Shown here: positions 16,419 to 24,897 of the stretch, in pieces
Layout of the letters: each line of letters starts with the position of its first letter
Position numbering within the stretch: the first letter of the stretch is position 1
Assembly: GCF_900094625.1 (NCBI RefSeq)
Contig: NZ_FMAJ01000029.1
Span: 1 to 38,394 of the forward strand
DNA length: 38,394 nucleotides
Source: Rhizobium aethiopicum
Lineage (GTDB): Bacteria > Pseudomonadota > Alphaproteobacteria > Rhizobiales > Rhizobiaceae
Direction of reading: 5' to 3'
Program-made: the position numbers and the translations under genes
The notes under the pieces: generated by a model
The model's database searches: none
What the model was told of the DNA's origin: nothing
Seen by the model: only the letters and a program-made list of their open reading frames with translations

Positions 16419-17818
16419 CGGAAGAACTGCCTGATCCTCTGGCCGTCGCGCTCGATTTCCACCCGCCAGAGACCGGGGTCGCTATCGGCGATCTCGACAA
16501 GTTCGCTGGTCGACTTCACTTCCGTGCCATTGATCGAGACAATGATATCCTTGGGCTCGAAACCGAGACGGGCAGCCGGCGAATCTTCCTTGACATCAGA
16601 AACGACGACGCCGGCAGATTCAGGCGGCATGCGCAGCTCGTCGGCGACGCGCGGCGAAAGGTTCTCGACGACAACGCCGGTAAAGGGTGTGCGCCCGCCG
16701 ATGATGCGCTGATCGCGCGGCGAGGTCTCCGGCGCGCGCGCTAGCGCCAGCGACAGCTGCTCCTCGTGGCCGTTGTCGATGACGGTAAGATTGACCGATT
16801 TGCCAAGGCCGGCCGTCGTCAGGCGATAGAGCAGCGCGTCGGGATGCTCGACCGAGATGCCGTTGACGGCAGTGACAATCTGGCCGGCTTTGAGCCCAGC
16901 CTTTGCCGCCGGCCCGCCTTCAGAAACCTTGACGACCAGCGCGCCGAGAACCTTGTTGAGCCCAAGTGCTTCGGCGACTTCCGACGTCACCGCATCGAAG
17001 CTCGCGCCGACATAGGGCCGCTCGAAAGATTTGACGCCGGCATCGGCGGAAGCGAGGAAGACCTTGACCAGATTGGCCGGGATGGCAAAGCCGATGCCGT
17101 TCGAGCCGCCGCCGCGCGAAAAGATCGCGGTGTTGATGCCGATCAGTTCGCCCTTCATATTCATCAGCGCGCCGCCGGAATTGCCGGGATTGATCGACGC
17201 GTCGGTCTGGATAAAGAAACCGAACTCGTTCTTGACCACCTGGTTGCGGGCAAGCGCCGAAACGATACCGCTCGTCACAGTCTGGCCGACGCCGAAGGGA
17301 TTGCCGATCGCCAACACGAGGTCGCCGACTTCTACCGTATCGGAATTGCCGATCGGCAGCGTCGGGAAGCTCTCCTTGGTATCGATTTTCAGTACAGCGA
17401 GGTCGAGACGGTCATCGCGCAGCACCACCTTGCAGGGGAATTCGCGGCCATCCGACAGCGCCACCTTGATGTCGTCGGCGCCTTCGACGACGTGGTTGTT
17501 GGTCACGATCGTGCCATTCGCCTCGACGATGACGCCGGAACCAAGTGAGGACTGCTTTTCTGAGCGGTTCGGCATCTGCTGGCCGAAAAATTGCTCGAAG
17601 AAGGGATCTCCGGCAAAGGGCGACCGGCGCTGGATGATTTTTTCCGCATAGACGTTGACGACAGCGCCCGACGCCTGTTTGACGAGCGGCGCGAAAGAGA
17701 GCTGCATCTGCATCTGGCTCTCGGGCACGCTCTTTGCCGTTTGTGCGTGAGCGGCAGCCGGCAGAACGAGCATGACGGCGAAAAGCGACACGGAGACGCG
17801 CTTGAACAGGCCTGGCAT
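16415..17818 (-). CDS. DegP/DegQ-type periplasmic serine protease
   Basis: A 467-aa HtrA-family protease for quality control of envelope proteins. A Sec signal peptide (ending AAAHAQ) is followed by the trypsin-like domain with His109 (TNNHVVEGADD), Asp139 (RLDLAVLKID) and Ser214 (NPGNSGGAL), then two PDZ domains (about 265-350 and 380-460). ATG 17818 is chosen because it starts the signal peptide and has AAGGGA upstream; the open frame continues to 17899 only through the palindromic repeat. Rhizobia have several Deg paralogues, so no exact symbol is given. It overlaps rarA by four bases. Confidence 0.93.
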   Translation of the reverse strand: MPGLFKRVSVSLFAVMLVLPAAAHAQTAKSVPESQMQMQLSFAPLVKQASGAVVNVYAEKIIQRRSPFAGDPFFEQFFGQQMPNRSEKQSSLGSGVIVEANGTIVTNNHVVEGADDIKVALSDGREFPCKVVLRDDRLDLAVLKIDTKESFPTLPIGNSDTVEVGDLVLAIGNPFGVGQTVTSGIVSALARNQVVKNEFGFFIQTDASINPGNSGGALMNMKGELIGINTAIFSRGGGSNGIGFAIPANLVKVFLASADAGVKSFERPYVGASFDAVTSEVAEALGLNKVLGALVVKVSEGGPAAKAGLKAGQIVTAVNGISVEHPDALLYRLTTAGLGKSVNLTVIDNGHEEQLSLALARAPETSPRDQRIIGGRTPFTGVVVENLSPRVADELRMPPESAGVVVSDVKEDSPAARLGFEPKDIIVSINGTEVKSTSELVEIADSDPGLWRVEIERDGQRIRQFFR

Positions 17819-17830
17819 GGGTATCCCTTT

Positions 17831-17966
17831 TGAATCCTCGTGAGCAACGTTTTTAGAGCATGATGCCGAAAAGTGTGAGCGGTTTTCGGACGACATCATG
17901 CTCTAACTATTCAATTGCGAACAGGATTCAGACTTTAGCCCGAACCGGCCTGACATCATCCTGTTC
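17831..17966. repeat. Rhizobial palindromic intergenic repeat element
   Basis: A nested inverted repeat: outer arms TGAATCCT (17831-17838) and AGGATTCA (17923-17930); inner arms TTAGAGCATGATG (17853-17865) and CATCATGCTCTAA (17894-17906), 13 bp perfect; then CCGAAAA / TTTTCGG with a 10-base loop. A second palindrome overlaps its right end, GAACAGGAT (17919-17927) with ATCCTGTTC (17958-17966). I recognise closely similar sequence as a frequent intergenic repeat in Rhizobium chromosomes; that part is memory, the symmetry is seen. It lies just before the Deg protease start, so it must contain or affect its leader or promoter. Confidence 0.8.
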
Positions 17967-18065
17967 TGCGGCCCGACGCTAGAAAGAAAAGAGGGCGGAA
18001 GCATGGAAGAATAAGGCAAGGGAATGTCTTAAAGTCGCTGCGAGTTTGATTCAGGAAGATTGGCC

Positions 18066-18446
18066 ATGCAGCTGATATCACAAGCCAAAACCTGGGCGAA
18101 GTCACTGAAGCGTGACATCGTCGCGCTGTGGTTGGCCGCGCGTGATGCCCGCGTACCCTGGTATGCAAAGGCTGTGGCCGGCGCCGTTGCTGCCTATGCG
18201 CTTTCGCCGATCGATCTGATCCCGGATTTCATTCCCGTGCTCGGCTATCTCGACGATCTCGTCATCGTGCCGCTCGGCATCCTGCTGGCAACGCGGCTCG
18301 TTCCGGCCGAGGTCATGCGCGAACTCCGCGCGGAAGCCGCAAGGCGCATCGAGCGTCCCTCCGGCCGCGGCGGACTGATCTTTATCCTTGCCGTCTGGCT
18401 CACCTGCATCATCTTCCTGGCTCTGGCATTGCGCAAGCTGGCCTGA
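18066..18446 (+). CDS. DUF1232 (YkvA-family) membrane protein
   Basis: A 126-aa protein with the DUF1232 core WYAKAVAGAVAAYALSPIDLIPDFIPVLGYLDD, in which SPIDLIPD is the diagnostic motif, and a second hydrophobic helix at the C-terminus (GLIFILAVWLTCIIFLALAL). It is probably an inner-membrane protein with two or three short hydrophobic segments. ATG 18066 has AGGAAG seven bases upstream and is preferred over the TTG two codons earlier. The next gene starts 26 bases downstream on the same strand, suggesting a shared transcript. The molecular function of this family is not known. Confidence 0.87.
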   Translation: MQLISQAKTWAKSLKRDIVALWLAARDARVPWYAKAVAGAVAAYALSPIDLIPDFIPVLGYLDDLVIVPLGILLATRLVPAEVMRELRAEAARRIERPSGRGGLIFILAVWLTCIIFLALALRKLA

Positions 18447-18472
18447 ACGACGGCAACAGGGACATCTGAATA

Positions 18473-18823
18473 ATGACGACAAGAGCGATGACGGCGGCCT
18501 TTGGTTTGGCGATCCTGATTTCCGCATCTGATATGGCCGCGGCGGCCAGTTTCGATTGCGATGCGCAGGAATTGAGGCCGGACGAAAAGGCAATCTGCGA
18601 CAATCGCGCGCTCAACGATGCCGACGTCAGGATGGCGACCACCTTCGAGCTGCTCTCCGGCCTGCTGGCCATGGGCTCGCGCGGAACATTGCAGGACGAG
18701 CAGACGGCCTGGTTGAAGAAGCGGCAGGAATGCGGGGCGGATGCCGCCTGCCTTAAGGCCGCCTATGACGAACGGATGAAACAGCTCGGCGAATCCTACA
18801 AAAACATCAACCGGCCGCTTTGA
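18473..18823 (+). CDS. Exported LprI-like (DUF1311) protein
   Basis: A 116-aa secreted protein: signal peptide (TAAFGLAILISASDMAAAAS) followed by one lysozyme-inhibitor LprI-type domain with FDCDAQELRPDEKAICDNRAL and EQTAWLKKRQECGADAACLKAAYDERMKQL. Four cysteines (29, 42, 87, 93) suit two disulfides in the periplasm. Some family members inhibit lysozyme, but activity in this protein is not shown by sequence. It follows the DUF1232 gene closely, and its stop codon lies in a hairpin that probably serves as the terminator of the convergent ilvD gene. Confidence 0.82.
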   Translation: MTTRAMTAAFGLAILISASDMAAAASFDCDAQELRPDEKAICDNRALNDADVRMATTFELLSGLLAMGSRGTLQDEQTAWLKKRQECGADAACLKAAYDERMKQLGESYKNINRPL

Positions 18824-18833
18824 AAGCGACCGG
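18811..18833 (-). terminator. Probable ilvD terminator overlapping the end of the LprI-like gene
   Basis: On the minus strand CCGGTCGCTT and AAGCGGCCGG pair along 10 bp (one G-U) around a TCA loop, followed by TTGATGTTTTTG. On the plus strand the same arms carry a C-A mismatch, so the structure favours the minus transcript. It spans the stop codon of the convergent gene. Confidence 0.45.
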
Positions 18834-18882
18834 TCGGCAAAACAACTGACTCTCAATCAGCCGGTCGTAGGTTCGAAAACGC

Positions 18883-20721
18883 TTATCGCGCGTTCAGATC
18901 ACGCACGGCGCCGCGGTCGGCGCTCGTTGCGAAGGCCGCATACGCCTTCAGCGCGGTCGTCACGTTGCGCTTGCGGACTTCCGTGGGCTGCCAGCCCTTG
19001 CCGTCCTGCTCGGCGCGGCGTGCGGCGAGCTCGGTTTCGCTGACGCGCAGGCTGATCGTGCGGTTCGGGATGTCGATATCGATCATGTCGCCTTCGCGCA
19101 CCAGGCCGATCGTGCCCCCATTCGCCGCTTCCGGCGAGACATGGCCGATCGAGAGGCCGGAGGTGCCGCCGGAAAAGCGGCCGTCGGTGATCAGCGCGCA
19201 GGCCTTGCCGAGGCCCTTCGACTTCAGATAGCTCGTCGGATAGAGCATTTCCTGCATGCCGGGACCGCCCTTCGGGCCTTCGTAGCGGATGACGACGACG
19301 TCGCCGGCTTTCACCTCGTTGGCGAGGATCGCCTTGACGGATGCGTCCTGGCTTTCGAAGACGCGGGCCGGACCGGAGAATTTGAGGATCGATTCATCGA
19401 CGCCGGCCGTCTTGACGATGCAGCCGTCGATCGCGAGATTACCCTTCAGCACAGCAAGGCCGCCATCCTTAGAGAAGGGATGCTCGACCGAACGGATGAC
19501 ACCGTTCTGACGATCCGTGTCGAGATCGTCCCAGCGGGCGTCTTGGCTGAAGGCGACCTGGGTGGGGATGCCACCGGGGGCCGCTCGATAGAAGTTGCGG
19601 ACGGTGTCGCTGTTGGTGCGGGTAATGTCCCAGCGATCGATCGCTTCGCCGAGTGTCTCGGCGTGCACGGTCGGGCAATCGCGGTTCAGCAGACCGCCCT
19701 TGTCGAGTTCGCCAAGGATCGACATGATGCCGCCGGCGCGGTGGACATCTTCCATATGCACGTCGCTCTTCGCCGGAGCGACCTTCGACAGGCACGGCAC
19801 GCGGCGCGACAGCGCATCGATATCGGACATGGTGAAATCAACCTCGCCTTCATGGGCGGCGGCGAGGATATGCAGGACGGTATTGGTCGAACCGCCCATC
19901 GCGATGTCGAGGGCCATGGCATTCTCGAAGGCCTGCTTGGAGGCGATGGTGCGCGGCAGCGCCTTGACGTCGTCCTGCTCGTAATAACGGCGGGCAAGAT
20001 CGACGATCAGGTGACCCGCCTCGACAAACAGGCGCTTGCGGTCGGCATGGGTTGCGAGCGTCGAGCCGTTGCCGGGCAGCGACAGGCCGAGCGCCTCCGT
20101 CAGGCAGTTCATGGAGTTTGCGGTGAACATGCCGGAGCACGAACCGCAGGTCGGACAGGCTGAACGCTCGATGACCTTGACGTCTTCATCGGAAATCTTG
20201 TCATCGGCAGCCGCAACCATGGCGTCGACGAGATCGAGCGCATGTGTCTTGCCGTGCAGCACGACCTTGCCGGCTTCCATCGGGCCGCCCGAGACGAAGA
20301 CTGTGGGAATATTGAGGCGCAGCGACGCCATCAGCATGCCGGGGGTAATCTTGTCGCAGTTGGAAATGCAGACCATGGCGTCGGCGCAATGGGCATTGAC
20401 CATGTATTCGACACTGTCGGCGATGAGCTCGCGCGAGGGCAGCGAATAGAGCATGCCGTCATGGCCCATGGCGATGCCGTCGTCGACGGCGATGGTGTTG
20501 AATTCCTTGGCGACGCCGCCGGCCGCCTCGATTTCGCGGGCGACGAGCTGGCCGAGGTCCTTCAGGTGCACGTGACCCGGCACGAACTGGGTGAAGGAAT
20601 TCACCACCGCGATGATCGGCTTGCCGAAATCCGAATCCTTCATGCCCGTGGCGCGCCAAAGGCCGCGCGCGCCCGCCATGTTGCGGCCGTGGGTCGTGGT
20701 TCTGGAACGGTAAGCTGGCAT
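18883..20721 (-). CDS. ilvD: Dihydroxy-acid dehydratase
   Basis: A 612-aa iron-sulfur enzyme that dehydrates 2,3-dihydroxy-isovalerate and -methylvalerate to the 2-oxo acids of valine and isoleucine synthesis. The sequence follows IlvD from the first residues (RSRTTTHGRNMAGARGLWR) and keeps the cluster and metal ligands: Cys122 in SNCDKITPG with the adjacent Lys124, Asp80/81 in AVDDGIA, and Cys189/192/195 in CPTCGSCSGM. The start is put at 20721 because GAGGAAG lies 6-7 bases before it and the E. coli enzyme begins the same way; an ATG at 20739 would add six residues that include this ribosome site. No ilv or leu neighbour is present. Confidence 0.96.
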   Translation of the reverse strand: MPAYRSRTTTHGRNMAGARGLWRATGMKDSDFGKPIIAVVNSFTQFVPGHVHLKDLGQLVAREIEAAGGVAKEFNTIAVDDGIAMGHDGMLYSLPSRELIADSVEYMVNAHCADAMVCISNCDKITPGMLMASLRLNIPTVFVSGGPMEAGKVVLHGKTHALDLVDAMVAAADDKISDEDVKVIERSACPTCGSCSGMFTANSMNCLTEALGLSLPGNGSTLATHADRKRLFVEAGHLIVDLARRYYEQDDVKALPRTIASKQAFENAMALDIAMGGSTNTVLHILAAAHEGEVDFTMSDIDALSRRVPCLSKVAPAKSDVHMEDVHRAGGIMSILGELDKGGLLNRDCPTVHAETLGEAIDRWDITRTNSDTVRNFYRAAPGGIPTQVAFSQDARWDDLDTDRQNGVIRSVEHPFSKDGGLAVLKGNLAIDGCIVKTAGVDESILKFSGPARVFESQDASVKAILANEVKAGDVVVIRYEGPKGGPGMQEMLYPTSYLKSKGLGKACALITDGRFSGGTSGLSIGHVSPEAANGGTIGLVREGDMIDIDIPNRTISLRVSETELAARRAEQDGKGWQPTEVRKRNVTTALKAYAAFATSADRGAVRDLNAR

Positions 20722-21056
20722 CGGTGTCTTCCTCGACATATCGGAAATATCAGGCGAAGCGGGCGGCTGTGGAGCTTGCGGGCCAGGCGATCGCTGCTGT
20801 TTGGAATTGTCCTAATCCAATCGACGGGGGCTGTCACTACCGGGAAGGCCAAATCCGGTACGCCGCCAGGCGAAGCGATGGACGCGCATCGATCATATAC
20901 GGTTCGACGAGTCCTTTTGTTACAGCCATATTCCATCACAGACGAACACAAAAAATTGGCTTCCCGTCGATGATATTCCAGGCATAGAGAGTGATCCGAA
21001 CATGCGGGCTGCTCGTTTAAGGACTATAGTCGGATAGCCGCCCAGGAGGTTTTGAC
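20722..21056. promoter_or_regulatory. Divergent intergenic region between ilvD and msrP
   Basis: These 335 bases hold the promoters of two divergent genes and no gene I can support. On the msrP side TATAGT (21025-21030) is a good -10 match, but no convincing -35 lies 16-18 bases before it. AGGAGG just before 21057 is the msrP ribosome site. No leader peptide rich in branched-chain residues and no strong attenuator hairpin was seen on the ilvD side. Confidence 0.45.
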
Positions 21057-22004
21057 ATGCCGACCTACCGCCCACCAAAAATCGCTTCATCGGAAATCAC
21101 GCCGCGCCAGATCTATGTGCGCCGCCGTGAATTCCTGGGTGCTGCGGCGCTTGGCGCCATGGCGCTCTATGGCGCCGGCAAAGCCAGTGCCGCCGCGCTT
21201 TCCGCCGTCGAGAGCAAGTACAAGCTCGATGAGAAGACCACGCCGATCAAGGACGTCACGACCTACAACAACTTCTATGAGTTCGGCCTCGACAAAGGCG
21301 ATCCCGCCGCTCTTTCCGGTGATTTCAAGCCTCTGCCCTGGACGGTCAAGGTCGACGGCATGGTCAACAAACCCGGCACCTTCGACATCGAAGCCCTGAT
21401 GAAGGAATTCCCCATCGAGGAGCGCACCTACCGGATGCGCTGTGTCGAGGCCTGGTCGATGGTCATCCCCTGGGACGGCTTTCCGCTGGCATCGCTGCTC
21501 GACAAGGTGGAGCCGCTCGGCAGCGCCAAATATGTCGCCTTCGAAACCGTCGTGCGGCCGGAGGAAATGCCCGGGCAGAAGGGGTTCTTCCAGTCGCTCG
21601 ACTGGCCCTATGTCGAGGGACTGCGCCTCGACGAGGCGCGCCATCCGCTGACACTGCTTGCCGTCGGGCTCTATGGCGAAACGCTGCCGAATCAGAACGG
21701 TGCGCCGATCCGGCTCGTCGTACCATGGAAATATGGCTTCAAGGGCATCAAGTCGATTGTCAGGATCACGTTCACCGACAAGCAGCCGAAGAACACCTGG
21801 CAGGTGACCAATCCGCAGGAATACGGCTTCTATGCCAACGTCAACCCGGCCGTCGACCATCCGCGCTGGAGCCAGGCCACCGAGAGGCGCATCGGCGAAA
21901 GCGGCTTCTTCGGCGCAAGCCGCCAGCCCACCCTGCCCTTCAACGGCTATGCCGACGAGGTGGCGAGCCTCTATGCCGGCATGGACCTGAAGGCGAATTT
22001 CTGA
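21057..22004 (+). CDS. msrP: Protein-methionine-sulfoxide reductase, molybdenum catalytic subunit
   Basis: A 315-aa periplasmic molybdopterin enzyme (formerly YedY) that reduces methionine sulfoxide in envelope proteins damaged by oxidants such as hypochlorite. The N-terminus is a Tat signal (RRREFLGAAALG, 22-33), consistent with export of a folded cofactor enzyme. The Mo ligand is Cys129 in YRMRCVEAWSMVIPW, and later GAPIRLVVPWKYGFKGIKSI matches the family. AGGAGG precedes the ATG. It overlaps the msrQ start by one base (TGATG), so the pair is translationally coupled. Confidence 0.95.
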   Translation: MPTYRPPKIASSEITPRQIYVRRREFLGAAALGAMALYGAGKASAAALSAVESKYKLDEKTTPIKDVTTYNNFYEFGLDKGDPAALSGDFKPLPWTVKVDGMVNKPGTFDIEALMKEFPIEERTYRMRCVEAWSMVIPWDGFPLASLLDKVEPLGSAKYVAFETVVRPEEMPGQKGFFQSLDWPYVEGLRLDEARHPLTLLAVGLYGETLPNQNGAPIRLVVPWKYGFKGIKSIVRITFTDKQPKNTWQVTNPQEYGFYANVNPAVDHPRWSQATERRIGESGFFGASRQPTLPFNGYADEVASLYAGMDLKANF

Positions 22005-22660
22005 TGGCGGAACTGTCGCTCGCCCTCCCGAAGCGCTGGCAGCCCGCCTCCGTCTGGCTGCTTTATGCCGTGGGGCTCGTGCCGGCTGCCTGGACCTTCT
22101 ATCTCGGCGCGACCGATCAGCTCGGCGCCGATCCGGTCAAGACCTTCGAGCTCTTCCTCGGCATCTGGACGATCCGCTTTTTGATTCTAACGCTGGCCGT
22201 CTCCCCTGCCCGCGAGCTTCTCGGCTGGAACTATCTGCGCTATCGCCGAGCGCTCGGCCTGTTGACCTTCTACTACGCGCTGATGCATTTCACCGTCTAC
22301 ATGGTGCTCGACCAGGCGATGGATATCCAGGCCGTCGTCAACGACGTGCTGAAGCGCCCGTTCATCATGTTCGGCATGGCAGCCCTTGCGATGCTTATTC
22401 CCCTGGCCATGACATCCAATAATTTCTCGATCCGCCGCCTCGGCAAGAACTGGATCCGGCTGCACAGGCTCGTCTACCTTATCGCCGCCTGCGGGTCGCT
22501 GCATTTCGCGCTCTCGACCAAGATCCTCGACCTCGAGCAATATATCTATGTCGGGCTGATCATCGCGCTCATCCTCTACCGCTCGTGGCGGCCGATTGGG
22601 CGCAGCCGGAAGAAAGGCCCGGGGCGCACGCGCGATCGGGCGATGGCTTCGGCTTCCTGA
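22004..22660 (+). CDS. msrQ: Haem-binding membrane subunit of the methionine sulfoxide reductase system
   Basis: A 218-aa inner-membrane b-haem protein (YedZ family, ferric-reductase-like domain) that passes electrons from the quinone pool or a flavin to MsrP. About six hydrophobic helices are visible, with candidate haem-ligand histidines in ALMHFTVYM, RLHRLVYLIAA and GSLHFAL. The ATG at 22004 shares a base with the msrP stop. The C-terminal tail after YRSWRP is basic and probably cytosolic. The gene ends nine bases before a convergent DUF2809 gene. Confidence 0.94.
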   Translation: MAELSLALPKRWQPASVWLLYAVGLVPAAWTFYLGATDQLGADPVKTFELFLGIWTIRFLILTLAVSPARELLGWNYLRYRRALGLLTFYYALMHFTVYMVLDQAMDIQAVVNDVLKRPFIMFGMAALAMLIPLAMTSNNFSIRRLGKNWIRLHRLVYLIAACGSLHFALSTKILDLEQYIYVGLIIALILYRSWRPIGRSRKKGPGRTRDRAMASAS

Positions 22661-22669
22661 GGCTGCAGA

Positions 22670-23077
22670 TTAGCGGCAAGGACGCGCAGGATCGAATACG
22701 TACGCCGCGGCTATACCAATCGCGTAGCCCAGAATGTTCCACAGCGAGAAGATACGACCGAGCAGCAGCGCGCCTGCGGTGGTCAGCCGAAACGCGTCGA
22801 GCCAGGGTGTGTGATACAGTCGGAACAGTTCCACGCAGATTGCAACGACCAGCGCCGTGATCGCAATGACTGCCCGCGGTGACTTTCCAAATACCAGCGC
22901 CACCAGCAGATAAACCATGGCTCCCCAAAGCGCCGATCCACCATATTTGACGATGATGAATGGCAGGCCGACGGTATAGCCAAAGTGCCTGAGCACCAGT
23001 CCGGCCGCAATAACGACAAGCACAGCCGCAAGACGGAGGAATTGCGATCGACGCCGCGCTTCAAGGAAGTTGTCCAT
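22670..23077 (-). CDS. DUF2809 membrane protein
   Basis: A 135-aa integral membrane protein with about four hydrophobic helices and the conserved features of DUF2809: a VKYGGSALWGAMVY segment and CVELFRLYHTPWLDAFRLTTAGALLLGRIFSLWN. The domain covers nearly the whole protein and its length fits the family. AGGACGG precedes the ATG at 23077. The function of the family is unknown. It lies between msrQ (convergent) and the rplQ terminator and is probably a separate small transcription unit. Confidence 0.82.
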   Translation of the reverse strand: MDNFLEARRRSQFLRLAAVLVVIAAGLVLRHFGYTVGLPFIIVKYGGSALWGAMVYLLVALVFGKSPRAVIAITALVVAICVELFRLYHTPWLDAFRLTTAGALLLGRIFSLWNILGYAIGIAAAYVFDPARPCR

Positions 23078-23185
23078 AGAGCCGTCCTATCTCAATCTCC
23101 GCAGCTTGCAATTCTGAGGGTGGACATACGAACGGCCCCGTCACCAAAGGAACTGCGCCACTTCCACTCAGACCAAGGCATAAAC

Positions 23186-23218
23186 AAAAACAGCCGGGCT
23201 TTGCAGCCCGGCTGTTTT
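23186..23218 (-). terminator. Terminator of the ribosomal protein superoperon (after rplQ)
   Basis: CAGCCGGGCT and AGCCCGGCTG form a perfect 10-bp stem with a 4-base loop, extended by A/T pairs, and read on the minus strand it is followed by TTTTTGTTTA. It lies 20 bases after the rplQ stop and is the clearest Rho-independent terminator in the window. Confidence 0.88.
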
Positions 23219-23237
23219 GTTCCGGCGGAGCGGACGA

Positions 23238-23660
23238 TTAGGCGGCGACGGCCTGCTCTTCAGCAGCGACGCGGGCCTTGTCGGCTGCGCCCTTGGCGTA
23301 GGTGTCGCGGTCGACGAACTCGATCACGGCCATGGCGGCGTTGTCGCCCTGGCGGAAGCCGGCCTTCATGATGCGCAGATAGCCGCCGTTGCGGGTGGCA
23401 TAACGCGTTGCGATCGTGTCGAACAGCTTCGAGACGACAGCGGCGTCGCGGATCTGCGAGATCGCCTGACGGCGAGCGTGCAGGTCGCCGCGCTTGCCGA
23501 GCGTGACGAGCTTCTCGACGATCGGACGGATTTCCTTGGCCTTCGGCACGGTCGTGACGATCTGCTCGTGGGTAATGAGCGAAGCCGCCATGTTGGCGAA
23601 CATCGCCTTACGGTGGCTTGCGGTTCTATTCAGCTTGCGGCCGGCTTTACCATGGCGCAT
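23238..23660 (-). CDS. rplQ: 50S ribosomal protein L17
   Basis: A 140-aa L17, which binds 23S rRNA near the peptide exit tunnel. The conserved start MRHGKAGRKLNRTASHRKAMFANMA and the TTVPKAKEIRPIVEKLVTLGK segment identify it. It is about 13 residues longer than E. coli L17 because of an Ala/Glu-rich C-terminal tail (AAEEQAVAA). It is last in the alpha segment, separated from rpoA by 176 bases, and is followed by a strong terminator. GGAGA precedes the ATG. Confidence 0.97.
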   Translation of the reverse strand: MRHGKAGRKLNRTASHRKAMFANMAASLITHEQIVTTVPKAKEIRPIVEKLVTLGKRGDLHARRQAISQIRDAAVVSKLFDTIATRYATRNGGYLRIMKAGFRQGDNAAMAVIEFVDRDTYAKGAADKARVAAEEQAVAA

Positions 23661-23749
23661 TGCTATTCTCCTTTAATGCAGTGCCCTTACGTTAGGTGGG
23701 CCTGCCGTTTCCTGGCACATGCAGGCGATCGGCCTGCTGTTTGACGGGG

Positions 23750-23775
23750 AAAGGCAGCCGAAAGAGCCTGCCTTT
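23750..23775 (-). other. Hairpin in the rpoA-rplQ gap
   Basis: AAAGGCAG and CTGCCTTT pair over 8 bp with a 10-base loop, about 60 bases after the rpoA stop. Read on the minus strand it is followed by CCCCG rather than a T-run, so it is more likely an RNA-stability or processing structure than a terminator. A second small inverted repeat, GCAGGC / GCCTGC, follows at about 23721-23737. Confidence 0.4.
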
Positions 23776-23836
23776 TGTTATGTTCTTGCGATCGGCGTGT
23801 GGGCGGAAGACCGCTTTACACTTTTCCTCACGCCGC

Positions 23837-24847
23837 TCAGTACTGGTCTTCGTAACGCTTGGCGAGATCTTCGATGTTCTCGGGCGGCCATGCCGGCACT
23901 TCCATGCCGAGGTGCAGGCCCATGGAAGCGAGAACTTCCTTGATTTCGTTCAGCGACTTGCGACCAAAATTCGGCGTGCGGAGCATTTCTGCTTCGGTCT
24001 TCTGAATGAGGTCGCCGATGTAGACGATGTTGTCGTTCTTCAGGCAGTTCGCCGAACGGACCGACAGTTCGAGTTCGTCCACCTTCTTGAGGAGAGCCGG
24101 GTTGAAAGCGAGTTCGGTGACTGCTTCCTCTTCGGTTTCCTTCTGCGGCTCGTCGAAGTTGACGAAGACGCCAAGCTGATCCTGGAGAATACGCGCCGCG
24201 AAAGCGACGGCGTCTTCACCGGTGATCGAGCCATCGGTTTCGATGGTCATGTTCAGCTTGTCGTAGTCGAGAACCTGTCCTTCGCGGGTATTTTCAACCT
24301 TGTAGGACACCTTCTTGACCGGCGAATAGAGGCTGTCGACCGGGATGAGACCGATCGGGGCATCTTCCGCACGATTGCGCTCGGCCGGGACATAGCCCTT
24401 GCCGTTGTTGACGGTGAACTCCATGCGGATCTCGGCGCCCTCGTCGAGCGTGCAGATCACATGCTCGGGATTGAGGATCTCGATATCGCCGACCGTCTGA
24501 ATGTCGCCAGCCGTGACAACGCCCGGGCCCTGCTTGCGCACGACCATGCGCTTTGCGTCGTCGCCATCCATCTTGATGGCGATTTCCTTGATATTGAGCA
24601 CGATATCCGTGACGTCTTCGCGGACACCCGGAATCGAGGAGAATTCATGCAGCACGCCGTCGATCTGCACCGCCGTGACGGCAGCACCGCGCAGCGAGGA
24701 GAGCAGAACGCGACGCAGCGCGTTGCCAAGGGTGAGGCCGAAGCCGCGCTCCAGCGGTTCGGCGACGAGCGTCGCCCTGGTGCGCGAGCTCGAGGAGAAC
24801 TCCACCTTGTTCGGCTTGATCAGTTCCTGCCAGTTCTTCTGAATCAT
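23837..24847 (-). CDS. rpoA: DNA-directed RNA polymerase alpha subunit
   Basis: A 336-aa alpha subunit. The N-terminal assembly domain (about 1-235) has FGLTLGNALRRVLLSSL and EHVICTL; a linker rich in Glu leads to the C-terminal domain (about 255-320) with NCLKNDNIVYIGDLIQKTE and GRKSLNEIKEVLASMGL, the part that touches UP elements and activators. Length is normal (E. coli 329). It follows rpsK, not rpsD: rpsD is absent from this cluster, as usual in alphaproteobacteria. A stable hairpin lies in its leader just before the ribosome site. Confidence 0.98.
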   Translation of the reverse strand: MIQKNWQELIKPNKVEFSSSSRTRATLVAEPLERGFGLTLGNALRRVLLSSLRGAAVTAVQIDGVLHEFSSIPGVREDVTDIVLNIKEIAIKMDGDDAKRMVVRKQGPGVVTAGDIQTVGDIEILNPEHVICTLDEGAEIRMEFTVNNGKGYVPAERNRAEDAPIGLIPVDSLYSPVKKVSYKVENTREGQVLDYDKLNMTIETDGSITGEDAVAFAARILQDQLGVFVNFDEPQKETEEEAVTELAFNPALLKKVDELELSVRSANCLKNDNIVYIGDLIQKTEAEMLRTPNFGRKSLNEIKEVLASMGLHLGMEVPAWPPENIEDLAKRYEDQY

Positions 24848-24864
24848 GAGTTTGCCTTCCGTTC

Positions 24865-24889
24865 GTTGCCACCATCCAATCGTGGCAAC
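24865..24889 (-). promoter_or_regulatory. Leader hairpin immediately upstream of rpoA
   Basis: GTTGCCAC and GTGGCAAC form a perfect 8-bp stem with a 9-base loop, ending 17 bases before the rpoA ATG and next to its ribosome site. It has no T-run. It might limit access to the ribosome site or block RNA decay; either role is inference. Confidence 0.5.
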
Positions 24890-24897
24890 CGAGCTTG

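Noticed and set aside
19141..20163. 340-codon plus-strand frame opposite ilvD
   Set aside because: Antisense by-product; ilvD cluster cysteines and full length are clear on the minus strand.
21002..21030. Full promoter for msrP
   Set aside because: TATAGT is a good -10, but the sequence 16-18 bases before it (around ATGCGG) does not resemble a -35.
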